Shown here: positions 1-11,865 of the stretch, piece by piece
Layout of the letters: each line of letters starts with the position of its first letter
Position numbering within the stretch: position 1 is the first letter of the stretch
Origin: Diospyros lotus
Lineage: Eukaryota; Streptophyta; Magnoliopsida; Ericales; Ebenaceae
NCBI RefSeq assembly: GCF_014633365.1
Contig: NC_068341.1
Span: 7,874,001-7,938,000 of the forward strand
Reading direction: 5' to 3'
DNA length: 64,000 bases
The notes under the pieces: generated by a model
What the model was told of the DNA's origin: nothing
Databases searched by the model: none
Seen by the model: only the letters and a program-made list of their open reading frames with translations
Translations under genes and position numbers: made by a program

Positions 1-726
1 CCACAAGTAGAGGAGACTAACTGTTATTTTTTTCTGAAAATAATTCATTTTTATCCCAAATTTCTAAGAATCAAAATTGTTTAAGGAATTTTAGATCTAG
101 TACAAGTCTAAAGCTTGCTAGAAGAAATTAAGGACAAAAACCTAAAATTTAAATCAGCTAGAAAAAGCTGAAAGCCATTGGTCATAAGACACCAGAGTCT
201 CGATTCTCCAAATCAACTAGATTGAAGAAAGGTCAGTGCCAAATTTATGGTACCATATATACAAAAGAAGCCACAAATGTAGTCCCTCAAGGATATTATA
301 TGAGGTCTTGAAAGACAGAGGGATTACCTGAAAACAAATCTTTTGCTTTAAAGAAAAAAAACAAACAAACAGCAGGAAAGTATAAAAATCCAGTTGAAAT
401 TAAATAAATTAAGGTCATGCAAACGTATAAAGGGTAGGTGAGTACAAATAACTCCATCCATTTTCTACCTACCATTTCGTATATACAAGAAAGCAAATAT
501 TACATGGGCATTCATAGAGTTCGTGAATGTTAAACCCGGACCTCCTCAGTAATAGGTCAGATAAGCATATGCTTGAGCACACAAACCATGAAAATTCAAA
601 TGGGTGGGAGTGAGTGACCAAAGAATATAAATTACCCAATTGCAGATTAGGATTCACTAAGCAAAATGCAACCAAGAGAAAGATTAGTAAAAATGCTGCA
701 AATCCTGACAAGCAACCACAACGTAC
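1..726 (-). other. Intron 1 of the SCYL2-like gene (partial)
   Basis: AT-rich DNA downstream of the exon-1 donor at 726/725. I looked for the next conserved SCYL2 exon on the minus strand and did not find it. A pyrimidine-rich AG occurs near 326, but the bases after it do not encode SCYL2 sequence. Confidence 0.7.
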
Positions 727-1221
727 CATGCCCTTGAGCTCCTTGGGCACATCGGCAATATTATCAACGTTGCCCAGCGTATTGGCCACCGAGGCGAACA
801 GCGGTTCAGTGACCATGGCCATGGCATTCTTACTCTCGTCCAACGCCTGGACCACGTGGACTACCCCGGGATGGCGCAACCTGACAAGTCTGGCCGCATC
901 CGCCCGAATTATGTCGAGGAATGAGTCCTCAGCGGCCTTGGACAATCCAGCCCGAATCCGGGCTTCGGAGAGAGACTTCTTGTCAAGGACCCAAACACAG
1001 ACGGTAGGGTACTGGTGGGAGATGCCGGATCCAGAGCGGGACTTGGCGGAGTAGAGCTTCCAGGCGAGGCCGGGGCCGGCGGAGCCGATCTGGTGGATAA
1101 GGTCGTAGTCCTGGAGGGGTTTGGGACCGGTGACTTCCTGAACGGTAGTCTGGACGGTTTTCTCGATCACAGCGGCGGTCTTGGCTAGGGCTTGGGTTAA
1201 GGTTCGCATGTTGAGAGACAT
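727..1221 (-). CDS. SCYL2: SCYL2-like protein, first coding exon (partial gene)
   Basis: Encodes the first 165 residues of a plant SCY1-like pseudokinase 2. The family lacks kinase activity and acts with clathrin and SNAREs in vesicle traffic at the trans-Golgi and endosomes. Seen: the N-terminus [18 protein letters not shown], then [20 protein letters not shown] at the start of the kinase-like fold, WVLDKK at the beta-3 strand, and [16 protein letters not shown], all typical of plant SCYL2. The exon ends at KELKGM followed by a consensus donor (GTACGT at 726-721). Further reading is intronic and soon hits a stop. The next expected exon is not found in 1-726, so the rest of the gene lies beyond the left edge. 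The start is the first ATG and matches the conserved N-terminus. Both the exon call and the family assignment are strong. Confidence 0.93.
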
Positions 1222-1342
1222 GTTGATCTGGATTTGTAAATGTCGGATTTTCGCTAGGGTTTCTTATACCTCGAAGGGACGGCGTCTGTGGCGGTGGTGG
1301 AATTGAATTTGATTTTTGCCGGAATCGGATCTCCACCTCTGC

Positions 1343-1370
1343 CTCTCTCTCTCTCTCTCTCTCTCTCTCT
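1343..1370. repeat. (CT)n microsatellite in SCYL2 leader/promoter
   Basis: A perfect CT run (GA on the transcribed strand) lies 120-150 bp upstream of the SCYL2 start codon. Such tracts are common in plant 5' leaders. A second shorter CT run lies near 1396-1405. Confidence 0.9.
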
Positions 1371-1987
1371 AGTTCCTCTAGTCTTCCGCCACGCTCTCTC
1401 TCTCACTAAAACCAAAAGCACATCGCGGCGGGGGTGGTGGCGCAGGCGGAGGAGGACAAGCTGTCGGCAAATTTGTCATTTGATTCCCCGTTGGCTTCTA
1501 CCATTCTTCTTTATATTTTTCCCCAAACGAACAGAGACGAAACGAAGAGAGTGAGAAGACCTTTGGGTGCAAACTAAAACTCTTTCCTATTACACCTTAA
1601 TCATAAATCAATACATATGCTGTCATGTATTGGGGTAGATATATTATTATTAAAAATATTAACTTTTTAGCTTAATTTTTATTTTAAAACAAATTTTTAA
1701 TTTTATTTCATACTCAACCTATTTTTGTAATTTCAAAGTGTAAGACCCACATTGACTTTCAATAGGTGAAATATTGACTCAGAGATGAGATGACAATTGG
1801 TGTTATTTCACCATCAAACCATCACATTTAGAAGACTTTAAAGTAATTAAAAATCCCTTATAATTTCTCTCTCTCATAAACAATGACCAATAAGAGTCTT
1901 CGTTAAACCTCGATAATAAAGTTTTTAGAAATAAAAAATTATGTGACATGCTTTGCTATTTTTTAATAAACCCCCAATTAAAAGGGG
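1371..1987. other. Intergenic, SCYL2 upstream region
   Basis: Probable promoter side of the SCYL2 gene, becoming AT-rich after about 1600. I see no further gene or clear element. Confidence 0.5.
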
Positions 1988-2640
1988 ATTAGACTATCTT
2001 CAATGGCAATCTCTATCTCAATTTCCTTTATATTATAAATAATTAATTTTTTATTTTAATTTTTACCTCAAAAAGTGTAAGTGTTCTACCCAGACTCTCT
2101 ATTCTCTTTTTTTTATTTCACTCTTCATTTTATTTATTTATTAATAAATTTTAATTATATTTATTTTATCTTATTTATAATTTTCACACATACACAAAAT
2201 CAATAATCAAATATATAAATTAATACTTAAATACACAAAATAATTAAATATACACATAAACAAATTTAATAATTAAATACATAAAATAATCAAATACACA
2301 CATACACAAAATCAATAATTAAATATACAAATCAATAACCAAATACACAATATCAATCATCTAATACAAAAATAAATAAATAAATTCTTTAAAATCACAA
2401 GAAAACACTGCTCGATCTGCTCCACGTTCTATTCAAAGAATATGCCAAAAAATTATCCAAAATCACCAAAGAATATGTCGTTGTCGATTTGCTCATCGTT
2501 GCCACTACCACTACTGATCATCATTATTGCTGCTCATCGCTAGTTGCCATAGTCGCTTGACACTAGTCATCTGCTTGTTGTTTGTCCAGCATTGATGGCC
2601 ATTGTAGGGGAACAAATGGCAATGATTTTCGATCGCCCCT
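1988..2640. mobile_element. MITE-like element, family shared with 14131-14754
   Basis: The left end (gactatcttcaatggcaatc) resembles the ends of the MITE at 14131-14754. The interior, with runs of short phrases such as cacaaaatcaataatcaaat, matches the complement of 14520-14640. The right end is not resolved; the coordinate is an estimate. Confidence 0.5.
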
Positions 2641-2941
2641 CCTAGTAATGATTTTGAGCTTTATCAAATTTTTGGGCATTGAGATTTGACTTAGCGAGTA
2701 GTGTTGGGAGACCTGATTTTGGGGTTGACTCCTTATATTTAGCTTGGCAAATTGAAACAAAGAAGCCATTGGAAATGGCTAGAAACCCATCATTGAACAA
2801 ATATATTAAAAAATTTAAATATCATGATGGAGAGAAAATATATAGTTTTAAAGTCGAATAACATGCATCTCAATATCAAAAACTCTCTTGTGCTATAATT
2901 TGTCAACCTTTTGGCCACTAACAACTTTTTTTTTTCTAAAA

Positions 2942-4033
2942 CTAGTGTTCACCCATGTAATGTACGGGAAGTGTAATCATAATAAATTTAAGAATTAAAT
3001 TTTAATTAATATTAAAAAAATTATATATTAGTCTTGAAAATGTAATATCTTAAATCTTAATTAGTATTAAAAAACTCATGCATTGGTATTGTAAACAATT
3101 AAAACTAGTGATTGATTAATTATTAAAATAAAATTATTTATAAATTATAAATATAAATTAAAACTTCTAAATGTGAGAAAACATGAATATTTCAATACTA
3201 ATTAAAAATTCATTTGAAATTTTTAATTTCAGATATTAAAATTTAATTTTTGCAGTAATAACAAAACTTTGAAAATATGAATTTTGACTTATTTTTCTTT
3301 CACTATGTATTGATTTTCTTGCATAGTCTTGCAAATATGATATGTTAAATCTTAATTAATATTGAAAAATTCATACATTAATATTTATTTTTTAATAATT
3401 GAGGAATTATTCAAAAATAATATTATAAATATTTTTGATAAATAATATTTATAAAAAAATATTTATTTTTAATTCATTGAGAAATTATATATCTATACAT
3501 GACTTAATTAATAATTTAAATTACCTATTCAAATTTTCTATTAATAATATTTATTTAATTGATAATAAAAAGTTTCAAGATACTTTATAGGAGATCTTCA
3601 ATTGCTTTGAAATAATAATAAGTACTAAATATAAATTATTTTTATTTTACACAAATGAACAATTTTTTTATGAATTAATTAATAATTTAAGTTATTTATT
3701 CAAATTCTTCATAAATAATATTTATTTTTGATTGATTGAGGGATTAATTGAGAAATTAATAAAAAATAATATTATAAATATTTTTAATTAATAATATTGA
3801 TAAAAAATAATACTTATTTTTAATTAATTGATGAGAAGATTAATTGAGTTTAAAACTAAGTTATAAATAAATATAATAAATAGTATTCGAAACCCCTGCT
3901 TAATTTTTAATTTAATTACTATATTTAATTTATTAAAAAATACAAACATTTAATTACTGCTATTTTTAGTAATTAATACAAGTTTTGAAGGAAAAATTAT
4001 TTTACAAACTATCATACTTTTATACATATAAAA
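2942..4033 (-). mobile_element. Non-autonomous Helitron-like element, copy 1
   Basis: On the minus strand the element ends in a short hairpin (CCCGTACATTACATGGG), six bases, then CTAG followed by T. That is the canonical 3' end of plant Helitrons. The 5' end, at about 4033, is an A/T stretch of the tatatgtataaaagta type. No protein is encoded. It is followed directly by a second copy at 4128-5219. Confidence 0.7.
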
Positions 4034-4127
4034 AGTCGAATAACATGCATCTCAATATCAAAAACTCTCTCTTGTGCTATAATTTGTCAACCTTTTGGCC
4101 ACCAACAATTTTTTTTTTTTACTAAAA

Positions 4128-5219
4128 CTAGTGTTCACCCATGCAATGCACGGGAGATATAATCACAATAAATTTAAAAATTAAATTTTAATTAATATTA
4201 AAAATTTTATATATTAGTCTTGAAAATATAATATCTTAAATCTTAATTATTATTAAAAAAACTCATGCATTGGTCTCATAAACAATTAAAACTAGTGATT
4301 GATTAATTATTAAAATAAAATTATTTATTATTTTATATAATTATTTATAAATATAAATTAAAACTTCTAAATGTGAGAAAACATGGATTTTTAAATGCTA
4401 ATTAAAAATTGATTTGAAATTTTTAATTTCAGATATTGAAATTTAATTTTTGCAGTGATAACAAAACTTTGAAAATATGAATTTTGACTTATTTTTCTTT
4501 TACTATGTATTAATTTTCTTGCATAATATTGTAAATATGATCTGTTAAATCTTAATTAATATTGAAAAATTCATACATTAATATTTATTTTTTAATAATT
4601 GAGGAATTAATCAAAAATAATATTATAAATATTTTTTATTAATAATATTTATTAAAAAATATTTATTTTTAATTCATTGAGAAATGATATATCTATACAT
4701 GACTTAATTAATAATTTAAATTTTCTATTAATAATATTTATTTAATTGATAATGAAAAATTCTAAGATACTTTATAAGAGATATTCAATTCCTTTGAAAT
4801 AATAATAAGTACTAAATGCAAATTATTTTTATTTTATATAAATGAACAATTTTCTATGACTTAATTAATAATTTAAGTTGTCTATTAATATTCTTCAAAA
4901 ATAATATTTATTTTTGATTGATTGAGGGATTAATTGAGAAATTAATCAGAAATAATATTATAAATATTTTTAATTAATAATATTGATAAAAAATAATACT
5001 TATTTTTAATTAATTGATGAGAAGATTAATTGAGTTTAAAACTAAGTTATAAATAAATATTATAAATAGAATTCAAACCCATGCTTAATTTTTAATTTAA
5101 TTACTATCTTTAATTTATTGAAAAATACAAGCATTTAATTACTCCTACTTTTAGTAATTAATACAAGTTTTTGGCGAAATTTTTTTTTTGCAAACTATTT
5201 TACTTTATATATATAAGGA
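4128..5219 (-). mobile_element. Non-autonomous Helitron-like element, copy 2
   Basis: Same orientation and content as the copy at 2942. The 3' end on the minus strand is the hairpin CCCGTGCATTGCATGGG, then TGAACA, then CTAG|T (4131-4127). The 5' end is A|TCCTTATATATATAAAG (5220/5219 inward). The A and T flanks fit Helitron insertion between A and T. Confidence 0.75.
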
Positions 5220-5220
5220 T

Positions 5221-5622
5221 TATCTTACTTTTATATATATAAAGATATTATATATTATTATATTATATAAAGATAAAATTTTATTTAATGAACAATTTTT
5301 GTGACTTAATTAATACTTTAAGTGTATATTAATATTCCTCATAAATAGTATTTATTTTTGATTGATTGACGGATTAATTAAATATTTAATATTCACATAA
5401 TAATGTATTAAAAAACTCATGAGTAGTATTGAAAAAATCATGTATTTAAAATTTAATATTAATTTTATAATAATTAGTACTTATTATTTTTAAGTAATTA
5501 AAAATTTTAAATTATTAATACAAATTACTAAACAAAAATTATCAATGCACTAACTACTAAATACAAATTATTAATATAAGTTTTGGAGAAAAAAAAAATT
5601 CAGACTATCTTATTTTTATATA
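5221..5622 (-). mobile_element. Third, truncated Helitron-like fragment
   Basis: Resembles the 5' portion of the two upstream copies, with the same terminal type (agactatcttatttttatat near 5600). It lacks the hairpin/CTAG end. Confidence 0.55.
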
Positions 5623-5639
5623 TATAAAAATTTTAATTT

Positions 5640-6530
5640 TTTCGCTGCATCTCACTTTCTTTTATTTTCTTTTTATTTTATCTGACATCTCTTTATCCAA
5701 TGTGCATTTCTCATTTGTCAAATTTAACCTATTAATAGAGAAATTAATTAAGAGGTAACTATGTTCTATAATTGAAACTATAAAATAAGTCAAGTATACT
5801 ATTGAAAAAAATATAAAATTTTATTCTAAAATAAAAACTACATTGGAATTCAACATTTTTTTTAATAATTTGCCTTATATATTAAAAAAAATTATTACAT
5901 CATCATATTAATATTAAATATAATTTATTGAATTTGATATATGTAAGAGTATTCATTCAATCTATATTAACTCTAAATTAGGATTGAAATTCTTAATAAT
6001 CCTAAATCGATAGGGGTAGAACGAGATCAAATTAGTCTTAATTGATTTAGTATATTTTTTTAAAAAATATATATTTATTTTTAATAAAAAATGAACAAAA
6101 AAATGATAAAGTGACAATAAGAGAATGTGAATGGATAGCTCTAACATGTGAATGGATTAGTCTTAGATATATAAACTCTTTACTAAGTTCAAAACCAGAA
6201 TACACCTAAATTTAACTTCATCCCATTACTAAATAAATTTAAAAATGAAACTCGGAAGTTATTTATTTAACTAACTAAAAGGATTATAATTAATAATCTT
6301 ATTGGTTATTAAAGCGTTACCGAGCGACTGTGTTGATTTACGACCCAAACCCGAAACCCGAATTGAGCAGCCGACGAGATTGACTGCTCCCCCTCCCTCC
6401 CTCCCACACAGTCAACCCGCCCACCATGACCAGCCCCACTGGCCTTTTCCAGAACCGACACGTGCTTTTGCTTATCCTTTCGTTTTACTCTCCGCGTCGC
6501 CCCACCACCATTAGTGGTGTCGCCGACGGA
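5640..6530. other. AT-rich intergenic, LRR upstream
   Basis: No gene seen. From about 6310 the composition turns GC-richer and includes CT-rich tracts just upstream of the LRR core promoter. Confidence 0.5.
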
Positions 6531-6534
6531 CTGC

Positions 6535-6542
6535 TATAAATA
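6535..6542 (+). promoter_or_regulatory. TATA box of the LRR gene
   Basis: TATAAATA lies 48 bp upstream of the LRR start codon, in CTGCTATAAATACCCTC. The spacing predicts a start site near 6565 and a leader of about 25 nt. Confidence 0.75.
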
Positions 6543-6589
6543 CCCTCTCCCCTTCACTCATTAAAGAAACAATCCAGACATCATTAATT

Positions 6590-8050
6590 ATGTCTTCGTC
6601 TCTACCACCTCGTCGTCTTCTTCCGCAGCTCCTACTCCTATCCTTACTCTGCTCCCTCTGGTGTCGCTCTGTCACTGCAGCTTCATGCCACAAGGACGAT
6701 GAGGCGGGTTTGCTGAGTTTCAAGTCTGCCATTACGGCGGACCCCTCGGGAATGCTCGCATCCTGGAGATCCGGCACCGACTGCTGCGCCTGGTCCGGCG
6801 TCGCCTGCGGCGAGAACAAACGGGTCACCACCCTCCAGCTTTACGGGCAACCCGACAAGCCCAATGGCTTCTTGTCGGGTACACTCTCCCCGTCTCTCTC
6901 GAAACTCCATTACCTGGTTGGAATTTACCTCTTTAATCTCCGGAATGTTTCGGGTCCTTTCCCGGAACCGCTTCTCGGCCTGCCAAATCTCCAGTTCATC
7001 TATATCGAAAATAATAAGCTCTCTGGTCCGATACCCATAAATATTGGTTCCATGACCCAACTTTATGCGCTTAGCTTTGCTGGGAACCGGTTTTCTGGCC
7101 CGATACCGGGTTCGATATCCAGCTTGACTGGGTTGAGTCAGCTCAAACTTGCCGGCAATCTTCTCACCGGGACGGTGCCGGTCGGTATAAAGCAGCTCAA
7201 GAACCTCACCTTCCTGGATTTGCAGCGGAACCGACTCACCGGCGCCATACCCGACTTCTTCACATCGTTCCAGGAGCTCAGAATTCTTAGGCTTTCTCAC
7301 AACAAATTTTCCGCGAATATTCCGGCATCAATTTCGGCGCTTGCGCCGCTTCTCATTTATCTGGAACTGGGTCACAATGCTCTGACGGGACAAATCCCTG
7401 CTTTTCTGGGAAGTTTCCACGCACTAGACACACTGGATCTTTCATGGAATCGCTTATCAGGAACCGTGCCCAAGAGCTTCGCAAATCTGACCAAAATCTT
7501 CAATCTCGATCTCTCTCATAACGCACTCGTCGACCCATTTCCGGTGATGAACGTGAAAGGGATCGAATCGCTCGACCTTTCATACAACCGATTCCACTTG
7601 GGGAAAATTCCTAAATGGGTTACTTCTTCTACGATAATATACTCTCTCAAGCTAGCAGGGTGTGGGATCAAGATAAAGCTAGACGATTGGAATCCAACGG
7701 AGACGTATTTCTACGACTACATCGATCTTTCCGACAATGAAATATGGGGCAGTCCGGTTAAGCTGCTGAACCGAACAGAGTACTTGGTCGGTTTCTGGGC
7801 GGCCGGTAACCGGCTACGTTTCGATATGGGGAGCCTGAAATTTGCGGGGACCTTGAAGAAGTTGGATTTGTCGCGAAATCAGGTGATGGGGAAGCTGCCG
7901 GCGGCCATCTCTGGGCTTGAGACGTTGAACGTTAGCCACAACCATTTGTGCGGTCAAATACCGGCGGCGGCGGGGGCGAAATTCCCGGCGAGTGCATTTG
8001 CTGGGAACGATTGCCTCTGCGGTGCTCCGTTACCACCCTGCAAAATGTAG
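6590..8050 (+). CDS. Secreted leucine-rich repeat protein (At1g33590/FLOR1-like)
   Basis: Intronless 486-aa protein, full length for its family. Residues 1-30 form a signal peptide with an L-rich core. Next comes the LRRNT-type cap CHKDDEAGLLSFKSAITADP with the pair CCAWSGVAC. About ten plant-type extracellular LRRs follow (e.g. LSGPIPINIGSMTQLYALSF, LTGAIPDFF). The conserved block LTDPFPV-like/NVKGIESLDLSYN and IPKWVTSS...LAGCGIK is typical of At1g33590-like proteins. The C-cap is CLCGAPLPPC. There is no transmembrane helix or kinase, so the protein is expected in the wall or apoplast, like polygalacturonase inhibitors and DRT100/FLOR1 relatives. NxS/T sites (NLTF, NLTK, NRTE, NVSH) fit secretion. 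The ligand is unknown. The start has a TATA box 48 bp upstream. A broken paralogue lies at 23036-24141. Confidence 0.93.
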   Translation: MSSSLPPRRLLPQLLLLSLLCSLWCRSVTAASCHKDDEAGLLSFKSAITADPSGMLASWRSGTDCCAWSGVACGENKRVTTLQLYGQPDKPNGFLSGTLSPSLSKLHYLVGIYLFNLRNVSGPFPEPLLGLPNLQFIYIENNKLSGPIPINIGSMTQLYALSFAGNRFSGPIPGSISSLTGLSQLKLAGNLLTGTVPVGIKQLKNLTFLDLQRNRLTGAIPDFFTSFQELRILRLSHNKFSANIPASISALAPLLIYLELGHNALTGQIPAFLGSFHALDTLDLSWNRLSGTVPKSFANLTKIFNLDLSHNALVDPFPVMNVKGIESLDLSYNRFHLGKIPKWVTSSTIIYSLKLAGCGIKIKLDDWNPTETYFYDYIDLSDNEIWGSPVKLLNRTEYLVGFWAAGNRLRFDMGSLKFAGTLKKLDLSRNQVMGKLPAAISGLETLNVSHNHLCGQIPAAAGAKFPASAFAGNDCLCGAPLPPCKM

Positions 8051-8655
8051 CTTAACCTTGCGCTACAGCCTACAGGGAGACGAAGTTGTGTGTTTAGAGA
8101 TGAGATGCTTTCATAAAGACAGAGCATGCAACTTCCAGAATAATAATAAGAACACGAAGGTTTCTTTGTTTCATTTTTAGTTTTTAATTTTTTAAATAAT
8201 AAAAATGTGTTTTTTTTAAATAAAAAAATTTAAAATAACAAAAAATATTTTGAATGTTTTCATTTAAATAAATTCAAAGTTAAAATATATTTATTTAATT
8301 ATTTATATTTTATTATTATAATAAAAATATTATAAAATTAATTAATTTTAAAAAATATATATTTTTAATAATATATTAATATTAAATAAAATATTATTAA
8401 AAAAATATTTATAAAATTTTAAAAGAGCGTATTTTTTAATTTTTTATTTTGAAAAATAATTTTTTAAAATGATAAAAAATGTATTTTTAATTTTTTTAAA
8501 GATAGATTGTCAAAATATAAAATTAAAAATTAAAAATTATAAAACAGAGAACATTTCTGAAGTTTTCTTATAATTTGATGTTTAATTTCAATTTTGTTAT
8601 ATCAATTTACTTTTAAAGTTTAAAAGTAAAAGTATTTTACGAAGCTAAATGGACA
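8051..8655. other. LRR 3' region and AT-rich spacer
   Basis: Begins with the LRR 3' UTR; AATAATAAG-like polyadenylation context lies near 8141. It continues as A/T-rich DNA without a gene. Confidence 0.5.
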
Positions 8656-8808
8656 AAACTGATCTGTTGCCGACACTAACGTGGCAACATATGATTGGGG
8701 GTGGGACCCAATTGGGTCTCACTGCCCAAAATTGAGGCTTTAATTATTTGACGTTGACATTGAAGTGGCAAATAATTGTTGCCTGGGCAACAGATAAGGA
8801 CTACCTAA
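8656..8808. mobile_element. Small MITE-like inverted repeat
   Basis: Left end ATCTGTTGCC (about 8656) and right end GGCAACAGAT (about 8799-8808) are exact inverted repeats enclosing about 130 bp. Inner sequences also pair partly (gtggcaac versus gttgcc). The target duplication is not clear. Confidence 0.5.
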
Positions 8809-8867
8809 ATGGATCCTAAGTTTTAATTTTTTTTTGGGGGGGACCAATTTGAAAAATTTAGGACGTT

Positions 8868-9862
8868 GCCTTTATGTCATTTTCAGATTTTGTTTGTTCT
8901 CAATTTTTCAAAACATCCAAACACGTTTAGTTATTTATTTTTAAAATTGTATTTTTTAAAACACCAAAAAATTTTACACATAAAATTGAAAATACCAAAA
9001 ATACATTTTGACCATTTTCAACCAAAAACACGGTGTAAAACCCAAAACATGGAAAATACCTCCATCTACCTTTCTGTGTTCTCTCTCTCTCTTCTATATT
9101 ATCTTAACTCTTCTTCTATGTGAAACACCATCGTCGACTAAGATCAGTCATTTGGATCGCCGCCGTTTGTTCTCTTCCAGCCACCATCGCCTCAGATCGA
9201 CCCTCTCCAACGGCCACCGTTCGCCCTCTAGCCAAGATCACCGTTCGCCCTCAACAACCACTACCGTTTGTCCTCAGCCACAACCGTTGTTCATCCTCCA
9301 GCTATCGTTTCTTCCAGCAACTCATATCGGCCTAGATTCGCGGCTTCCTCCAGCCAGATCCACCATCTCCTCCAACTAGATCCACCGCTTCCTCTACTTT
9401 TCATCTTCTACTCTTCCTCTTTAAGTTTAAGAGGAAGAGCAAGGAAGGCAGTTGCCATTGCATCACCATCTCCTTTAATGTTTTTTAAAATTATTTAAAA
9501 ATAAAAAATACAGTGTTACAAAAATACACTTCATTGTCTTTATATTCGTTTTAATTTTTTAAATAATAATAATAATAATTAATTATATATTTCTTTTAAT
9601 TTAAATAGCCATTAAATGTTGAAGTAGCTTATTATTATTAAGATAGATTCTTAGACATTATTATTAACAAGTAGATATACACTATACACAAATAAAATAA
9701 TTAAAAATTGGGTTAAGTAGACGATATTTTGGGAATAAAATAATTTATTTGATGATATTTTAGGAATAAAATATTATAAAATATTTTTTTTTAAAATTTA
9801 AAAGTAAACGCATTTTCAATTTTCAGTTTTGAGAAACAATTTCTCAGAATGACAAAGAAAAT
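8868..9862. mobile_element. Possible MULE-like non-autonomous element
   Basis: Sequence around 8871-8920 (gtcattttcagattttg...) is matched imperfectly in inverted form near 9805-9862. The interior 9060-9470 is CT- and CCG-rich with short overlapping open frames of biased composition, which I do not treat as a gene. Boundaries and superfamily are uncertain. Confidence 0.3.
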
Positions 9863-10503
9863 GCATTTTCATAAATTTCAAAACAAACACTCAAAACACA
9901 AAACTCAAAATGAATTCAAAACTCAAAACTCAAAAATGAAACACAAAGAGAACACGACCTTAATTGTGTCTTTCTTCTCTTTCTTATCAAAATAAAGAAG
10001 AAAAAATTAGTTCAACACAGCTGAAATGCTTTAACAATTTGGAAGCAATCTTAAGCGGTTAATGCTCCCTCCTGGTTTGGATTACAAGTAATGATTTTTT
10101 ATAACAGTCAGTCAAATATGACTAAGAAATATGAAAAAATAAAGATACTTCTAAATTATCAAAAATTAGTGTATACTTGTGCTTAAAAATACAGTATAAA
10201 TAATATTAAGATTAAAATATAATTATAATTTATACGTATTATATTATAATAATTTTGTTTGTATTAAATGCTCTGCAAAACTCAAACATATAAGATTTAT
10301 AATGTTCACTAATATTGAAAATCAAAATATAAGGGCAAGTAAACAAAAAATGTAAACATTAAACAAAAAATAAAAATTAAAGTTATTGTATATTTGTTAA
10401 CATTTTATAATAAAAAGAAAAAAAATTACTAAATTTATATAATAAAACATATAAATAAGTACTCTATAATCTGAACAAATTAAATATCAAACAATACATA
10501 TCA
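9863..10503. other. AT-rich intergenic
   Basis: I see no gene or clear element here. Confidence 0.4.
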
Positions 10504-10650
10504 ATCGTTGCCGGTCGCCCTGACCGTGTCATCAACGGGAGGACCTTGGTTCGAGGTTGGAGAACCTTAAATTCCCGACCATGAGTGGTCGATAACTCTT
10601 GTGTTCCTAACCATTGGATTCTCCGACCATATGTGGTTAGGAATTTTTTA
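10504..10650. repeat. Cluster of short palindromes, CACTA-subterminal-like
   Basis: GC-richer patch with CGACCATGAGTGGTCG and the pair TTCCTAACCA / TGGTTAGGAA. Similar CCGACCA...TGGTCGG phrases are found in subterminal regions of plant CACTA elements. No TIR is visible nearby, so it may be a remnant. Confidence 0.4.
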
Positions 10651-11320
10651 ATTTTTATATTATTTTAATTTTAAAAAATAAAAAATAATAAAATAAAAAT
10701 AGAATTAAAAAAATAATTTTTTTAAAATATTTGCATCTTTAAGTAACTTAACGGGATAAATTAATCAATTTCACATTTCTTCAAATATCAAAGATTCAAC
10801 ACCTAAAGATAAAAATATTAAATTTTGAATTAAGCTTCATACTTTAAATAAATTTTTACACTAAAAACAGCATTTGATCATCAATGATTTAAAAAAGATA
10901 TTTTTATTTCTTTTAGATCATCCATGTCAAATTCTAAATATCAAGTTCTTATACATTAAAACTTACACTATTGGTATTTTTTTATTTAAAACTTACATGA
11001 TATTTCAAAACTTATATTGTTGATATTTAGAATACTTAAAAATTAAGTATTAAATGCTTTTAAAATTAGAATATTCAAAACGATACTCTTTAAGAAAAAA
11101 AAAATCATAGTCTATGATACTCTTTATTTTATAGTAGTCAAGTAGACACAAATTATAATTATAATTTTATTTTATTAACAGGTATACGTAAATAGACACA
11201 AATTATAAATATAATGTTTCTAATTTTAAATATCGATTAAGGTAATTTTATCTAATTTTGTTTGCTTTCTATTAATGTTTCTAACTTTAAATATTTTATC
11301 TAAAAATATTTTCACAAAAA
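10651..11320. other. AT-rich intergenic
   Basis: No gene or defined element seen. Confidence 0.4.
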
Positions 11321-11534
11321 ATGAAAAAAAAACAACGGGAAAGGGACAGACTCACAAAACCCACCCATCAACAATTTTCAAACAATACCAACAAAAGTTT
11401 AAATAATTCAAAAATAATTATTTTTATATCAATCAATTTAAAGAAGAAACCCAGCAAACGCTCACACTCGTATCGCCTCTTTAGCTGCCTCCCTTGCACC
11501 AAAACCCACCCATCAATAATGTCATGTCCCCCAT

Positions 11535-11755
11535 TTCTCCTTTTTTTTTTTTTTTTTGTTTCCATATTTTATATTTTTTTATTTTATTTTTTCCTTCCCA
11601 TCTTCTTCTTCCTTCTCCTTCACGGATAGTCAAAACCTTTTTTTTTTCTATATTTTATATTTTCTTTTCTTTTTCTCTTTTTTTTTCTTTATTTATTTTC
11701 TTTTTTCCTTCCCATCTTCTTCTTCCTCCTGCTTCTCCTTTTTTTTTTTTTTTTT
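11535..11755. repeat. Poly-pyrimidine low-complexity tract
   Basis: Long T and TTC/CTT runs that create artificial F-rich open frames. It includes a partial direct repeat of ttttccttcccatcttcttc (about 11588 and 11703). Confidence 0.8.
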
Positions 11756-11776
11756 CTGTGTGTATATGCATATGTG

Positions 11777-11865
11777 CAGGGGTAGATCCAGAAATTTATG
11801 TAGGGGGAGATTGAATTTTTTTTTTAACATGTAAAATTATACATCACAAATTTTGGGGTCCCCTG
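11777..11865. mobile_element. 89-bp hAT-type MITE with 8-bp target duplication
   Basis: Begins CAGGGGTAGATCC and ends GGGGTCCCCTG, so the outer six bases CAGGGG/CCCCTG are inverted. It is flanked on both sides by CATATGTG (11769-11776 and 11866-11873), a perfect 8-bp direct repeat as made by hAT transposases. Confidence 0.75.

Larger units (their letters stand above)
2850..5219. repeat. ~1.18 kb direct repeat carrying the two Helitrons
   Basis: About 95 bp just outside the Helitron 3' end (aagtcgaataacatgcatct... through ...accttttggccac) occurs at 2850-2941 and again at 4032-4127. The repeated unit is therefore flank plus Helitron, arranged twice head to tail with few differences. Confidence 0.85.

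Noticed and set aside
614..1054. Plus-strand 146-aa open frame
   Set aside because: Antisense shadow of the SCYL2 exon; composition follows the coding strand and no homology is recognised.
6683..7300. Minus-strand 205-aa open frame
   Set aside because: Antisense shadow of the LRR gene, caused by its GC-rich codons.
9008..9498. Overlapping plus-strand frames of 70-120 aa
   Set aside because: Ser/Pro/Leu-biased, overlapping in several frames, inside a probable non-autonomous TE; no recognisable domain.
11321..11834. F-rich frames over the T tract
   Set aside because: Low-complexity translation of poly-pyrimidine DNA.
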